This document shows positions 41,911 through 51,852 of a DNA stretch of 64,000 bases, in pieces. The position numbers and the translations under genes were made by a program. This DNA is from an uncultured Pseudomonadota bacterium (GTDB lineage: Bacteria; Pseudomonadota; Alphaproteobacteria; Rs-D84). The DNA is taken from assembly GCA_902801125.1 (NCBI GenBank), contig CADCGT010000003.1:1-64000 (forward strand). The letters are read 5' to 3'. Numbering within the stretch: the stretch's first letter is position 1; each line of letters opens with the position of its first letter. Under the pieces are notes generated by a model. It was not told the origin of the DNA. It saw nothing but the letters and a program-made list of their open reading frames with translations, and searched no databases.

Positions 41911-42060
41911 TTATTTTGCACCGCACGCAGGGCATACATGATGTGGACGTTTCTTTTCGCCACAGGTTTTGCATACACCGCATGGCATAACCGCCAAACC
42001 ATCGTGTGAACGACGTTGTGCGCTGCGGGCTTTACTTGTTTTGCTTCTTGGAACTGCCAT
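41911..42060 (-). CDS. rpmF: Ribosomal protein L32, zinc-binding (C+) form
   Basis: 49 residues, too short for a long-ORF search. It starts MAVPRSKTSKARSAQRRSHD and continues with CGVCKTCGEKKRPHHVCPACG, giving a Cys-x2-Cys ... Cys-x2-Cys zinc knuckle (Cys30/33 and Cys43/46) plus an extra Cys at 27. Shorter than the usual 55-60. The large-subunit protein binds near the exit tunnel. AAAAAAGGATAG precedes the ATG. Many proteobacteria have the zinc-free form, so the intact knuckle is notable. Confidence 0.93.
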   Translation of the reverse strand: MAVPRSKTSKARSAQRRSHDGLAVMPCGVCKTCGEKKRPHHVCPACGAK

Positions 42061-42141
42061 TTTTACTATCCTTTTTTATTACAGTTTTTTATTCTATTAC
42101 AATATCAGACTTTTGCAAGGAAAATCTAATCACAATGTTTG

Positions 42142-42183
42142 TCCGGGATTGATGACGGTTATATCAACCGACACCAACCCGGA
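42142..42183. other. Long imperfect hairpin between rpmF and rpoC
   Basis: TCCGGG (42142-42147) pairs with CCCGGA (42178-42183), with an inner CGGTT/AACCG helix. The T-run stands on the plus-strand side (TTTTTCC), so on the minus strand it would not be a classic terminator; it may still stabilise the rpoC 3' end. Confidence 0.45.
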
Positions 42184-42192
42184 TTTTTCCCC

Positions 42193-45100
42193 TTACAAAT
42201 CCAATAACTGTTGATGTTCGCCACCTTCGCGTGCCAATTTTTCGGCCTTTTCTTCCGCCCGCGCTATTTCGCGCACGCGACGGACGTATGCACCCGTGCC
42301 AATCGGGATAAGACGACCAACAATCAAGTTTTCATTTATACCAACCAATTTATCGGTCGAACCATTGATTGCCGCATCAACCAAGACCTTGGTCGTTTGT
42401 TGGAACGACGCATTGGAAATGAACGAACGTGTGGTAAGTGACGCACGGGTAAGTCCAACCAAAACCTGGGACGCAACCGCCGGACGACCACCATCATGCA
42501 CAACGCGCGCATTTTCTTCTTCGAAATCGACACGGTCAACCACATGTCCGGTCAAGAACACTGTGTCACCCGGGTCGGTAATTTCAACACGACGCGTCAT
42601 TTCACGTATCAGAATTTCAATGTGTTTGTCGTTGATAGACACACCCTGGAGGCGATAAACCTGTTGAATCTGTTCAACCATAAATGTCGCAAGTGCTTTT
42701 TGGCCCAATATGCGCAAGATATCTTGCGGAACCGGATCACCATCGACCAATTTATCGGCCTTTTTCACGGTATCGCCACTGCGCACCAAAAGGTTTGTTC
42801 CCTTTGGCACGGCGTATTCAACCGGCGCGGTCCCATCATCGGGTTCAATACGAACAATAATCTTGGATTTCGCGTCTTCCAATTCAATTGTTCCATCGAT
42901 TTCCGCCAACAAAGCCGGGTTGGACGGACGACGAACCTCTAATAATTCTTCAACGCGCGGCAAACCACCCGTAATATCGCCTGTACGACGCGCCTGGACC
43001 GGGATGCGTGCCAATACATCACCCGCCGCAACGGTTGCGCCGTTTGCAACATTCAACACCGAATGTATCGGCAACAGGTATTCTGCAACCTTTTTCCCGC
43101 CCAAAGACAAGACATTACCCTTGTCATCGACCAAGCGAATTGCCGGTTGCAAAGCCTTTTTCGTATTTGCCTTCCAATTTATAACCTTGCGCGAAGTGAT
43201 ACCCGTTGTGGAATCAATTTCTTCTTGGAATGAAACATTTTCAACCAAGTCATTGAATGCCACAATACCATCTTTTTCCGCGATGATTGTGTTAGAATAT
43301 GGATCCCATTCGGCAACCTTGGCGCCTTTTTCGACCATATCGCCATCGTTGACAATCAACATAGACGCGTATGGCAAACCGCAACTAAACAATTCTTCGC
43401 CTTTGTCTGATGTGACCGTCATTTTTCCGTTACGCGACAGAACAACAATGCGCCCCGCCGAATTTTTAATAGTGTTCACACCCGATAATTTTACCTTACC
43501 GGCAACTGGGACCTCGATATAATGACTTTCGGCACCACCGGACGCGATACCACCAATGTGGAAGGTACGCAATGTCAACTGGGTTCCAGGTTCACCAATG
43601 GATTGACCGGCAACGACACCGACGGCTTCGCCGACATGCACCAACGATTGACGCGACAAATCCATACCATAACATTTTGCGCACAAACCATCACTGTGAC
43701 AGGTTAAAACACTGCGCACATCGACGGACGGCAGGCCAGATTCGTTGATTTTACGCGCCGCAACCTTGGTCACCAATTCACCCGCCGGAACAATAACTTC
43801 CTTGGTAATTGGGTGAATAATATCGTGTGCCGCGGTCCGACCCAAAACAACATCGCCCAATGGCACAGACAGTGTGCTGCCTTGGTACACCGGTTTTGCA
43901 GTGATAAATTCACTTGTTCCGCAATCGTGTTCGGTAATAACCGTGTTCAATGCCAAATCGACCAAACGACGCGTCAAATAACCCGCCTGGGCCGTTTTCA
44001 ACGCGGTATCCGACAGACCCTTGCGCGCACCGTGGGTGGATGTAAAGTATTCCGCCATGGTCAGACCTTCCTTGAAGTTCGAAATAATCGGAACTTCGAT
44101 AATCGAACCGTCGGGCTTTGACATCATACCACGCATACCCGCCAACTGTTGAATCTGGTTCTTGGAACCACGGGCCTTGGAATCCGCCATCATATAGATG
44201 GAATTCCAATTGTCGCCGGTGCTTTTGCCCAATGCCGCATATGCGATTTTACCAAGGTCTTCGGTCGTGCGTTGCCACATATCGATAAGTTTGTTATAAC
44301 GTTCGCCCGATGACAACAAACCGTTTTGATATTGGTCTTCGATATCGGCGGCGGCCTTTTCGGCGGCGGCAATCATTTTTTCTTTTTCCGCCGGAATGAC
44401 AACATCGTCGAACCCAATGGAAATACCACTGCGGGCGGCCTGTTCAAAACCGGTGTTCTTTAACGCATCGGCCAACAAAATCATCGCTTTATCGCCACAG
44501 CGTTCATACGTCGTGGACAACAATTTTTCGATTTCTGGACGGCCCATAACCTTGTTCACCAAATCAAACGGCATATTTTCAGATTTCGGCAACAATTCGC
44601 CAATAATCATACGACCCGCCGTTGTTTTATAATTTTTACCATCAATACGCGCAACAATTGGCGTGTGCAGTGTAATTGTTTTGTTTTCCAATGCCAATTC
44701 CACTTCGTCCATACCACTGAAACGCGGTGATTTTTCGGTGTGTTCGCCGTTTATCAACGAAATATAGTAAATACCCAATACCATGTCTTGGGACGGCACA
44801 GTCATTGGTTCACCATTCGCCGGCGACAACACATTGTTTGTAGACAACATCAATGTGCGGGCTTCTAATTGCGCCTCAAGCGAAATTGGAACGTGCACAG
44901 CCATCTGGTCACCGTCAAAGTCCGCATTGAATCCTTTACATACCAATGGGTGCAGACGGATTGCCTTGCCTTCTATCAATACCGGTTCAAACGCCAATAA
45001 TGACAAACGGTGCAAAGACGGCGCACGGTTCAACAACACCGGATGTTCGTGAATAACCTTTTCCAAGATTTCCCAAACAATATCTTCGCCATTTTCAACC

Positions 45101-46302
45101 ATTTTGCGTGCGGTCTTTAATGTGTTGGCATAATCACCCGCCATAAGGCGCGCAAACACAAACGGTTTGAACAATTCCAACGCCATGGCCTTGGGCAAAC
45201 CAACCTGGTGCATCTTTAACGATGGTCCGGACACAATCACGCTGCGCCCCGAATAATCCACACGTTTACCCAACAAATTCATACGGAAACGGCCCGATTT
45301 ACCACGCAATGACCCCGACAAGGATTTAAGCGGACGACGATTTTGTGAAACCATCGGACGCGCCTTGTGTTCGTTGTCGAACAAGGAATCGACCGCTTCT
45401 TGCAACATGCGTTTTTCGTTACGAATAATGATTTCCGGCGCATGCATTTCCATAAAGCGTTTCAAACGATTGTTGCGGATAATAACACGACGATACAAAT
45501 CATTCAAATCAGACGCCGCGACATGTCCCGCATCCAATGTGACCAATGGACGCATATCTGGCGGAATAACCGGGATAATATCCGGCAACATCCATTGCGG
45601 TTCGGTTTTAGAATCCAAGAAAGCTTCGACCAATTTTAATTGTTTAATAATCGATTTGCGTTTTGCTTCGGATTTTGTTTCCGCCAATTCCGCACGCAGG
45701 CGCGTTCTTTCGTCGCCCATGTCAAGGTTGGCGATAATGCTGCGGACACCTTCGGCGCCGATACCGACGCGGAATGCGTCCGGCCCAAATTCTTCGACCG
45801 CGGCACGATATTCATCTTCACTGATAACATCATATTGTTTAAGGTTTGTTAAACCCGGTTCAATAACAATATAGGCATCATAGGAAATAACCTGGTCAAG
45901 TTTTTTCTGGGACAGGTTATTCAACAATGTTGCGATTTTACCTTCACGCAGGAACCATGTGTGCGCAACCGGCATCGCCAATTTAATATGCCCCATGCGT
46001 TCACGACGAACAGACGAAGAACCAACTTCGACCCCGCAACGTTCACAGATAACGCCACGGAATTTGATTCTTTTATATTTTCCGCATGCGCATTCATAAT
46101 CTTTGACCGGGCCGAAAATCTTTTGACAGAATAAACCATCCGCTTCGGGCTTTAAAGAATGATAGTTGATGGTTTCTGGCTTTGTGACTTCGCCGTGGGA
46201 CCAAGAAAGAATTTCTTCGGGCGATGCAATCGTCACACGCAACGCGTCAAATTGTTCCCTGGTTTCAATTTGTCCAAATATCTTTTGCAACATATTTGCC
46301 AT
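42193..46302 (-). CDS. rpoC: RNA polymerase beta' subunit
   Basis: 1369 residues. Carries the catalytic magnesium site NADFDGDQMAVH (near 460), the N-terminal zinc ribbon CACGKYKRIKFRGVICERCG (near 70), the clamp and rudder, the trigger loop region (GLTMAEYFTSTHGARKGLSDTALKTA near 790) and the second zinc site (CHSDGLCAKCYGMDLS near 880). The sequence is complete. The ATG follows GGAGCTTAGAAAA. Separated from rpoB by 160 bases that carry a TTAGTG repeat. Confidence 0.99.
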   Translation of the reverse strand: MANMLQKIFGQIETREQFDALRVTIASPEEILSWSHGEVTKPETINYHSLKPEADGLFCQKIFGPVKDYECACGKYKRIKFRGVICERCGVEVGSSSVRRERMGHIKLAMPVAHTWFLREGKIATLLNNLSQKKLDQVISYDAYIVIEPGLTNLKQYDVISEDEYRAAVEEFGPDAFRVGIGAEGVRSIIANLDMGDERTRLRAELAETKSEAKRKSIIKQLKLVEAFLDSKTEPQWMLPDIIPVIPPDMRPLVTLDAGHVAASDLNDLYRRVIIRNNRLKRFMEMHAPEIIIRNEKRMLQEAVDSLFDNEHKARPMVSQNRRPLKSLSGSLRGKSGRFRMNLLGKRVDYSGRSVIVSGPSLKMHQVGLPKAMALELFKPFVFARLMAGDYANTLKTARKMVENGEDIVWEILEKVIHEHPVLLNRAPSLHRLSLLAFEPVLIEGKAIRLHPLVCKGFNADFDGDQMAVHVPISLEAQLEARTLMLSTNNVLSPANGEPMTVPSQDMVLGIYYISLINGEHTEKSPRFSGMDEVELALENKTITLHTPIVARIDGKNYKTTAGRMIIGELLPKSENMPFDLVNKVMGRPEIEKLLSTTYERCGDKAMILLADALKNTGFEQAARSGISIGFDDVVIPAEKEKMIAAAEKAAADIEDQYQNGLLSSGERYNKLIDMWQRTTEDLGKIAYAALGKSTGDNWNSIYMMADSKARGSKNQIQQLAGMRGMMSKPDGSIIEVPIISNFKEGLTMAEYFTSTHGARKGLSDTALKTAQAGYLTRRLVDLALNTVITEHDCGTSEFITAKPVYQGSTLSVPLGDVVLGRTAAHDIIHPITKEVIVPAGELVTKVAARKINESGLPSVDVRSVLTCHSDGLCAKCYGMDLSRQSLVHVGEAVGVVAGQSIGEPGTQLTLRTFHIGGIASGGAESHYIEVPVAGKVKLSGVNTIKNSAGRIVVLSRNGKMTVTSDKGEELFSCGLPYASMLIVNDGDMVEKGAKVAEWDPYSNTIIAEKDGIVAFNDLVENVSFQEEIDSTTGITSRKVINWKANTKKALQPAIRLVDDKGNVLSLGGKKVAEYLLPIHSVLNVANGATVAAGDVLARIPVQARRTGDITGGLPRVEELLEVRRPSNPALLAEIDGTIELEDAKSKIIVRIEPDDGTAPVEYAVPKGTNLLVRSGDTVKKADKLVDGDPVPQDILRILGQKALATFMVEQIQQVYRLQGVSINDKHIEILIREMTRRVEITDPGDTVFLTGHVVDRVDFEEENARVVHDGGRPAVASQVLVGLTRASLTTRSFISNASFQQTTKVLVDAAINGSTDKLVGINENLIVGRLIPIGTGAYVRRVREIARAEEKAEKLAREGGEHQQLLDL

Positions 46303-46317
46303 TTTTCTAAGCTCCTT

Positions 46318-46465
46318 ACTTAGTTTTGGTGGTTAGTGTTAGTGGTTAATGATAAATCTTTTTTACCTTCGCCACACGCCCCGTCCACAGTTTGTTGTTA
46401 GTTTTGGGTGGTGGTTATGGCCAGGAAAATCTCGCCGGCCACTAACCACTCACACTATCCCACTA
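46318..46465. repeat. TTAGTG-unit intergenic repeat, copy F, between rpoB and rpoC
   Basis: Forward units near 46318-46350 (TTAGTTTTGGTGGTTAGTG, GTTAGTGGTTAATG) and reverse units at 46440-46465 (CACTAACCACTCACACTATCCCACTAATC); between them a GTTTTGGGTGGTGG stretch and CCGGCC. The reverse units end in the TAG stop codon of rpoB, read on the minus strand. Confidence 0.7.
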
Positions 46466-49400
46466 ATCTATTTTCTTTGGCGTTAATGCCAACCCCAATC
46501 CGCGCAATTCGCGAACGAACACATTAAATGCCTCTGGCGTTCCGGTCTGGATATCATCACTGCCGGAAATGATGGATTCGTACATCTTGTTTCGGCCGGT
46601 GATATCGTCGGATTTGACCGTCAACATTTCACGCAACAAATGCGCGGCGCCATGTGCTTCCAGTGCCCATACTTCCATTTCACCCAAACGCTGGCCACCC
46701 ATGTGTGCCTTACCAGACAATGGCTGTTGCGTCACAAGTGAATAACTTGCCGTGGAACGCGCGTGAATCTTTTCGTCGACAAAGTGGTGCAATTTCAACA
46801 TATACATCACACCAACCGTGACCGGGCGGGCAAATTTTTCACCCGTCACACCATCATACAGTGTGAATTGACCGGTTTCCGGCAATTTTGCCAACTTTAA
46901 CATTTTGCGAACATCTTCGGGTGTTGCACCGTCGAATGTCGGGGTTGCCATTGGCACACCATCACGCAACAACGCCGCATGCGCACGAACATCGGTATCG
47001 GTCATTTTGGCTAATTTTTCCGCTGTATCTTTGCCATAGATTTTGCCCATAATCGCACGCAAATCATCCGTGACCGCACGTTTTTGTTTCACTTCGTCCA
47101 AAACCGCGCCAATTTGTTCACCCAATGCGCGTGCCGCCATTCCAAGGTGGGTTTCCAAAATCTGGCCAAAGTTCATACGACTTGGCACACCCAACGGATT
47201 CAGAACAATATCGACCGGGGTTCCATCTTCCATGTGCGGCATATCTTCGATTGGAACAACGCGGGAAACGATACCCTTGTTTCCGTGGCGTCCCGCCATT
47301 TTATCACCCGGCTGTAATTTCATTTTGTGGGCGATATAGACCTTGACTTCTTTCAAGACACCGGCATTCAACGAATTGCTTTCGGTTGCCTTTTCGATTT
47401 CGCGGTCGGCATTTTCATTTAACTGTTTCAGTTTAACAAGATGCTGTTCGCGTAATTCATCAATCTTGGCCTGGGCGGTTTTATCGGAAACAACCAATTT
47501 TTTAACATCAACCGGTTTGATACCTTCGAAAACCTCGGCTGTCAATTTTTTACCAATGAATGGTTTCAAACTGCCACTGCCGGATTCAATGGTATAACCT
47601 TCGGCGATTTGGAAAACCTGGTCTGCAAAACCCTTTTCGATAATAAGGATTTCTTCATCGCGGTCTTTATTGATTTGTTCAATCCGTTCCAATTCAATCA
47701 TCTGGGTGCGTTCGTCTTTCTTGACCCCATGACGCGTCAAGATATTCACACCGATAACCGTTCCTTCTTCGTTCGGTCCCACGCGCAGCGATGTATCTTT
47801 GACATTCAACGCCTTTTCGCCAAAGATGTTACGCAACAGTGCCTCTTCGGGGGTCAACAATGTTTCAGATTTTGGTGAAACATGCCCAACCAAAATATCG
47901 CCCTGTTTTACACGCGCACCAATATAGATAATCCCAGATTCGTCCAGATTCTTTAACGCTTCTTCGCTAACATTCGGGATATCACGCGTCAAACTTTCCG
48001 GTCCCAATTGGGTATCGCGAACCTTGATTTCCTTTTCAACAATCTTGACCGAAGTATAAACATCGTCACGAGAAATCTTTTCAGAAATCACGATAGAATC
48101 TTCATAGTTATAACCACGCCACGGCACGAACGCCACCAATACATTGCGGCCCAACGCCAATTCACCATAGTTCATTGACGAACCGTCGGCAATAATGTCG
48201 CCCGCAGATACACGGTCGCCCGCCTTGACCAGTGGTTTTTGATGCAGAATTGTATCGTTGTTCGAACGTTCGTATTTTTCAAGGTTGTAAATATCAACCC
48301 CGGTCACGACATTGCGACTGTTCATACATTTTACAACAATACGTTTTGCATCCGCAGATTCCACGATACCACTGTGCTTTGCAACCTTGCCTGTACGGGA
48401 ATCACGCGCCACTTCGCGTTCAATTCCGGTTCCAACCAACGGTGTTTGCATACGCATAAGCGGAACCGCCTGGCGTTGCATGTTCGAACCCATCAACGCA
48501 CGGTTCGCGTCGTCATTTTCAACGAACGGAATAAGTCCAGTTGAAATCGACACCACCTGGCGCGGTTCAACGTCGATTAAATCGACTTCTTCACGCGGAA
48601 CACGGGTAAATTCGCCATCAACACGCGCCGTCACCAATTCTTCGGTCAAAACACCTTTGTCATTTGTCGGGGTGTTTCCTTGGGCAATTTTGTGACCCAA
48701 TTCTTCGTCCGCGGTCAAATATACCATTTTGTCGGTGATTTTGCTGTTTTCGACAACATAGTATGGTGTTTCAATAAACCCATACGGATTCACACGCGCA
48801 TAGGACGCAAGGTGATTTATCAAACCAATGTTTGCACCTTCGGGTGTGTTGATGGGGCATAAACGACCATAGTGCGTCGGATGCACGTCGCGGACATCGA
48901 TACCCGCGCGTTCGCGGTTCAAACCGCCCGGCCCCAATGCAGAAATACGGCGTTTGTGTTCCAATTCAGACAATGGATTATACGCATCCATAAACTGGGA
49001 CAATTGGCTGGTCCCCAAGAATTCTGCGACCAAGGACATCAACGGATTCACATTGACGACATCTTGGGGTTGCATTGTCGCGATGTTCGGTGAAGACAAT
49101 GCTTCACGGACAAGTCTTTCAATACGAACCATACCTGTGCGGAAATTTTGTTCCAATAATTCACCAACCGTGCGAACACGACGATTCGACAGGTTGTCGA
49201 TATCATCAATTGTGTCTTTGTGGTCAATGATGTTGGTCAATGTTTTCAATACCGCCAAGAAATCGTTCTTGGTAAGCAAACGTTCGTCTTCCGGTTTTTT
49301 CCCAGAATCGATTTTTAAACGCTTGTTCATTTTGAAACGACCAACCGGCGACAAATCATAATATGCCGCTTCGAAACCTTGACGCATAAACAGGTTGATT

Positions 49401-50599
49401 GCCGCTTCTAGTGTTGGACGTTCACCCGGACGGATGATGTTATAGATTTCAATCAGCGCATCTTCGCGGTTCGCCGTTTTGTCCGCAACCAGTGTATTGC
49501 GCATGTGCGCGGTCATGGTTGTGTTATCAATGGAAATAATCGATATTTCTTTGACACCCAATTTTTCAATATCGCTTAATACTTCTTCGGTAATTTCGGT
49601 ACCCGCCGGATATAAAGCCTCGGTTCCATTGGTGATTGGGTCAAACAGATATTCGCCAATCAATGCATCTGGGACAATTCCGAATTCTTTGGACGCCGCC
49701 ATAATTTTGTTCAAACGTTTTGCGTTCAAACGGTCACCTTTGGCCGCCAATTCCTTTTTATCTTTGGGGTTTATCAAATCGTAATTCAGGCGATATTTAT
49801 CCAAACCTTCGAATACAGATGTTTGACCAACCCACATTTTGCCGTTTGTCTTTAACGGTATGCGTTTATAGAACACGGACAAAATTTCGGAATCAGACAT
49901 TCCACGAATCTTGGTATTGCGCGGTTCGTCTTTCCATTTCTTTTCGTCTTCGGCGCACGGCAGGCAACGCAACAACACGGTCGCCGGAATTTTGCGACGA
50001 CGATCAATACGAACATAGATGACACCCTTGGATTCTTCAAAATCAATCCAGGAACCGTGTTCCGGAATAATACGCGCAGTATATGTAATAGGATTACCGG
50101 CAATCTTGGCCTCTTTGGTGGTTGCGAAAACGACACCTTGGGCACGATGCATTTGTGACACGATAACGCGTTCAACGCCCGATGCAATAAAACTTCCGCG
50201 TTCGGTCATAAGTGGCACTTCGCCCATAAAGATTTCTTGTTCTTTGATATCACGCAAAGACTTTTTGCCATCTTCGGCGACATCCCATAAAATCAATCTC
50301 AGCTTCAGTTTTAATTTGCTGGAATACGTCATTTTGCGTGCAAGGCATTCTTTCACATTGTACGCCGGTTTTTCCAAATTGTATTCAATGAATTCCAATT
50401 CGGCGGCCCCCGCATAATCCTTGATTGGGAACATAGAAGAAAACACCGCCTGCAACCCCATATTCTTGCGATTTTGTGGTGCAACATCGGCCTGCAAGAA
50501 ATCCCGGTAGGAATTATATTGAATTTCTATTAAATCAGGAAGCGGAGTTTGCAAAAAACTTTTACCAAAAGATTTTCTAAGTTTTTGGATAACTGCCAT
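46463..50599 (-). CDS. rpoB: RNA polymerase beta subunit
   Basis: 1378 residues from the ATG at 50599 (AAAGGATTGAAACCC ahead; a frame start 11 codons earlier has none). Rifampicin region (FMDAYNPLSELEHKRRISALGPGG around 510), LCPINTPEGANIGLI, the PLVGTGIE region, and KMAGRHGNKGIVSRVVP with the C-terminal clamp (near 1095) are present. The rif cluster reads GTSQLSQFMDAYNPLSELEHKR, where the usual residue is D in FMDQTNPL; the YNP replaces TNP, a natural variant next to known resistance positions. Confidence 0.99.
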   Translation of the reverse strand: MAVIQKLRKSFGKSFLQTPLPDLIEIQYNSYRDFLQADVAPQNRKNMGLQAVFSSMFPIKDYAGAAELEFIEYNLEKPAYNVKECLARKMTYSSKLKLKLRLILWDVAEDGKKSLRDIKEQEIFMGEVPLMTERGSFIASGVERVIVSQMHRAQGVVFATTKEAKIAGNPITYTARIIPEHGSWIDFEESKGVIYVRIDRRRKIPATVLLRCLPCAEDEKKWKDEPRNTKIRGMSDSEILSVFYKRIPLKTNGKMWVGQTSVFEGLDKYRLNYDLINPKDKKELAAKGDRLNAKRLNKIMAASKEFGIVPDALIGEYLFDPITNGTEALYPAGTEITEEVLSDIEKLGVKEISIISIDNTTMTAHMRNTLVADKTANREDALIEIYNIIRPGERPTLEAAINLFMRQGFEAAYYDLSPVGRFKMNKRLKIDSGKKPEDERLLTKNDFLAVLKTLTNIIDHKDTIDDIDNLSNRRVRTVGELLEQNFRTGMVRIERLVREALSSPNIATMQPQDVVNVNPLMSLVAEFLGTSQLSQFMDAYNPLSELEHKRRISALGPGGLNRERAGIDVRDVHPTHYGRLCPINTPEGANIGLINHLASYARVNPYGFIETPYYVVENSKITDKMVYLTADEELGHKIAQGNTPTNDKGVLTEELVTARVDGEFTRVPREEVDLIDVEPRQVVSISTGLIPFVENDDANRALMGSNMQRQAVPLMRMQTPLVGTGIEREVARDSRTGKVAKHSGIVESADAKRIVVKCMNSRNVVTGVDIYNLEKYERSNNDTILHQKPLVKAGDRVSAGDIIADGSSMNYGELALGRNVLVAFVPWRGYNYEDSIVISEKISRDDVYTSVKIVEKEIKVRDTQLGPESLTRDIPNVSEEALKNLDESGIIYIGARVKQGDILVGHVSPKSETLLTPEEALLRNIFGEKALNVKDTSLRVGPNEEGTVIGVNILTRHGVKKDERTQMIELERIEQINKDRDEEILIIEKGFADQVFQIAEGYTIESGSGSLKPFIGKKLTAEVFEGIKPVDVKKLVVSDKTAQAKIDELREQHLVKLKQLNENADREIEKATESNSLNAGVLKEVKVYIAHKMKLQPGDKMAGRHGNKGIVSRVVPIEDMPHMEDGTPVDIVLNPLGVPSRMNFGQILETHLGMAARALGEQIGAVLDEVKQKRAVTDDLRAIMGKIYGKDTAEKLAKMTDTDVRAHAALLRDGVPMATPTFDGATPEDVRKMLKLAKLPETGQFTLYDGVTGEKFARPVTVGVMYMLKLHHFVDEKIHARSTASYSLVTQQPLSGKAHMGGQRLGEMEVWALEAHGAAHLLREMLTVKSDDITGRNKMYESIISGSDDIQTGTPEAFNVFVRELRGLGLALTPKKID

Positions 50600-50666
50600 G
50601 GGTTTCAATCCTTTTTTTTGTGCGTTTTGCAAACGAAACTATTACGTATACTGTTTTTGCGTCCAT

Positions 50667-50749
50667 TGCCCGCCCGCGGTTTTTTGCCCCCGGGCGGGCA
50701 TGGGTTTGTCACGAAATCGTGACATATATTTTTGAACCATATCGGTTCG
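50667..50749 (-). promoter_or_regulatory. Three hairpins in the rplL-rpoB spacer (attenuation/processing region)
   Basis: TGCCCGCCCG/CGGGCGGGCA (50667-50700), TGTCACGA/TCGTGACA (50707-50724) and GAACC/GGTTC (about 50734-50749). None has a T-run on the minus strand. In other bacteria this spacer holds a leaky terminator and an RNase III site that set the rpl:rpo ratio. Confidence 0.6.
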
Positions 50750-50760
50750 CGGTGGAATAA

Positions 50761-51126
50761 TTATTTCAATTCCACTTTCGCGCCGGCGGCTTCGATGGTG
50801 GCCTTCATTTTTTCGGCTTCATCTTTTGCAACGGCTTCTTTCACGGTCTTTGGTGCAGATTCAACCAACGCCTTGGCTTCACCCAGACCCAAACCTGTGA
50901 TATCTTTAACGGCCTTGATAACCGCCAATTTGTTTGCACCGATATCTGTCAAAACGACATCAAATTCGGTTTTTTCTTCTGCGGCGGCTGCGGCCGGACC
51001 GGCGGCAACTGCGACCGCGGCGGCGGCGCTAACGCCCCATGTTTCTTCCAATGCCTTGGACAATTCAACTGCTTCCAAGACGGTCAATTTTGACAATTCA
51101 TCAACTAATTTTTGAATGTCTGCCAT
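50761..51126 (-). CDS. rplL: Ribosomal protein L7/L12
   Basis: 121 residues. Multimeric stalk protein that recruits translation factors. N-terminal dimerisation helices ([26 protein letters not shown]), an Ala-rich hinge ([22 protein letters not shown]) and the C-terminal domain ([28 protein letters not shown]) are intact. Follows AGGAGCAAAAA. Confidence 0.98.
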   Translation of the reverse strand: MADIQKLVDELSKLTVLEAVELSKALEETWGVSAAAAVAVAAGPAAAAAEEKTEFDVVLTDIGANKLAVIKAVKDITGLGLGEAKALVESAPKTVKEAVAKDEAEKMKATIEAAGAKVELK

Positions 51127-51167
51127 TTTTTGCTCCTATTTATTTTATTGGAACGTATTCCAATAAT

Positions 51168-51647
51168 TTATTGATTCTTTTTTCCATACTCTGCCGAAAC
51201 ACGCGCAAGACGCGAACCCGGTTCGACCAAGATACGCGCGATTGTGCCGCGGATTTCCAACAGCGACGGAAGCTTGGATAATTGCACAATGTCGTCCACA
51301 CCCAAAACACCCGCGTCCATTTTACCACCAACGATGGTAAGATTTGGATGTTCTTCGGCGAATTTGACCAAAACCTTGGTCACCGCCAACCCGTCGGTTG
51401 CAACGGCAACCGCGGTCGGGCGTTTCATCAAATCAGACACAGGCGCGAAATCGGTGTCTTGCAACGCCAATTTCATAAGACGATTTTTGACAACCTTGAA
51501 AACCGAAACGATTGGGCGCAATTCATTGCGCAAACCTTCCATTTCTTTCACGGTAAGGCCGTGGTTTTCAACGACAAAAACGCCGTTTGCATCTTGAAGA
51601 GACGACTGCAACGCAGAAATCAAGTTTGACTTTTCTTCGCGTTTCAT
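51168..51647 (-). CDS. rplJ: Ribosomal protein L10
   Basis: 159 residues from the ATG at 51647 (TAAGGG ahead). Base of the L7/L12 stalk; binds 23S rRNA and its own mRNA leader to autoregulate. Typical start MKREEKSNLISALQSSLQDANGVFVVENHGLTVKEM and the NTL-like helices near 60-80 are visible, with the C-terminal helix for L12 binding. Confidence 0.97.
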   Translation of the reverse strand: MKREEKSNLISALQSSLQDANGVFVVENHGLTVKEMEGLRNELRPIVSVFKVVKNRLMKLALQDTDFAPVSDLMKRPTAVAVATDGLAVTKVLVKFAEEHPNLTIVGGKMDAGVLGVDDIVQLSKLPSLLEIRGTIARILVEPGSRLARVSAEYGKKNQ

Positions 51648-51852
51648 CTTTTTACCCTTACTTCTTGGTTCACATGCGAACATATAAACCAACATTTGTT
51701 AAACTTTCCATCCGGTTTTGCCCGGGATGGGACCACTTTCCGTCCCAAAGAATCTTCTTTGTCTATGATGGGAATTAAGCGTTTTACCGCACCATCAGTC
51801 ACGGACAGAAATCTTGTTTGTGGTTTATGACGCGCGCCATAAACCACATTTA
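51648..51852 (-). promoter_or_regulatory. Likely L10 leader (autoregulation of rplJL)
   Basis: A 205-base spacer between rplA and rplJ, in the place where L10-L12 binds its mRNA in other bacteria. It starts with a perfect hairpin TGTGGTTTATG/CATAAACCACA (51819-51848, loop of 8), directly after the rplA stop, and includes several GGGACGG/CCCATCC-like pairs (about 51712-51750). No open frame of note. Confidence 0.55.

Noticed and set aside
42142..42183. Terminator of rpoC
   Set aside because: The T-run is on the wrong strand for the minus-strand transcript.
42200..50500. Many plus-strand open frames antisense to rpoB and rpoC
   Set aside because: Conserved polymerase genes occupy the minus strand, and the frames lack ribosome sites and family signals.
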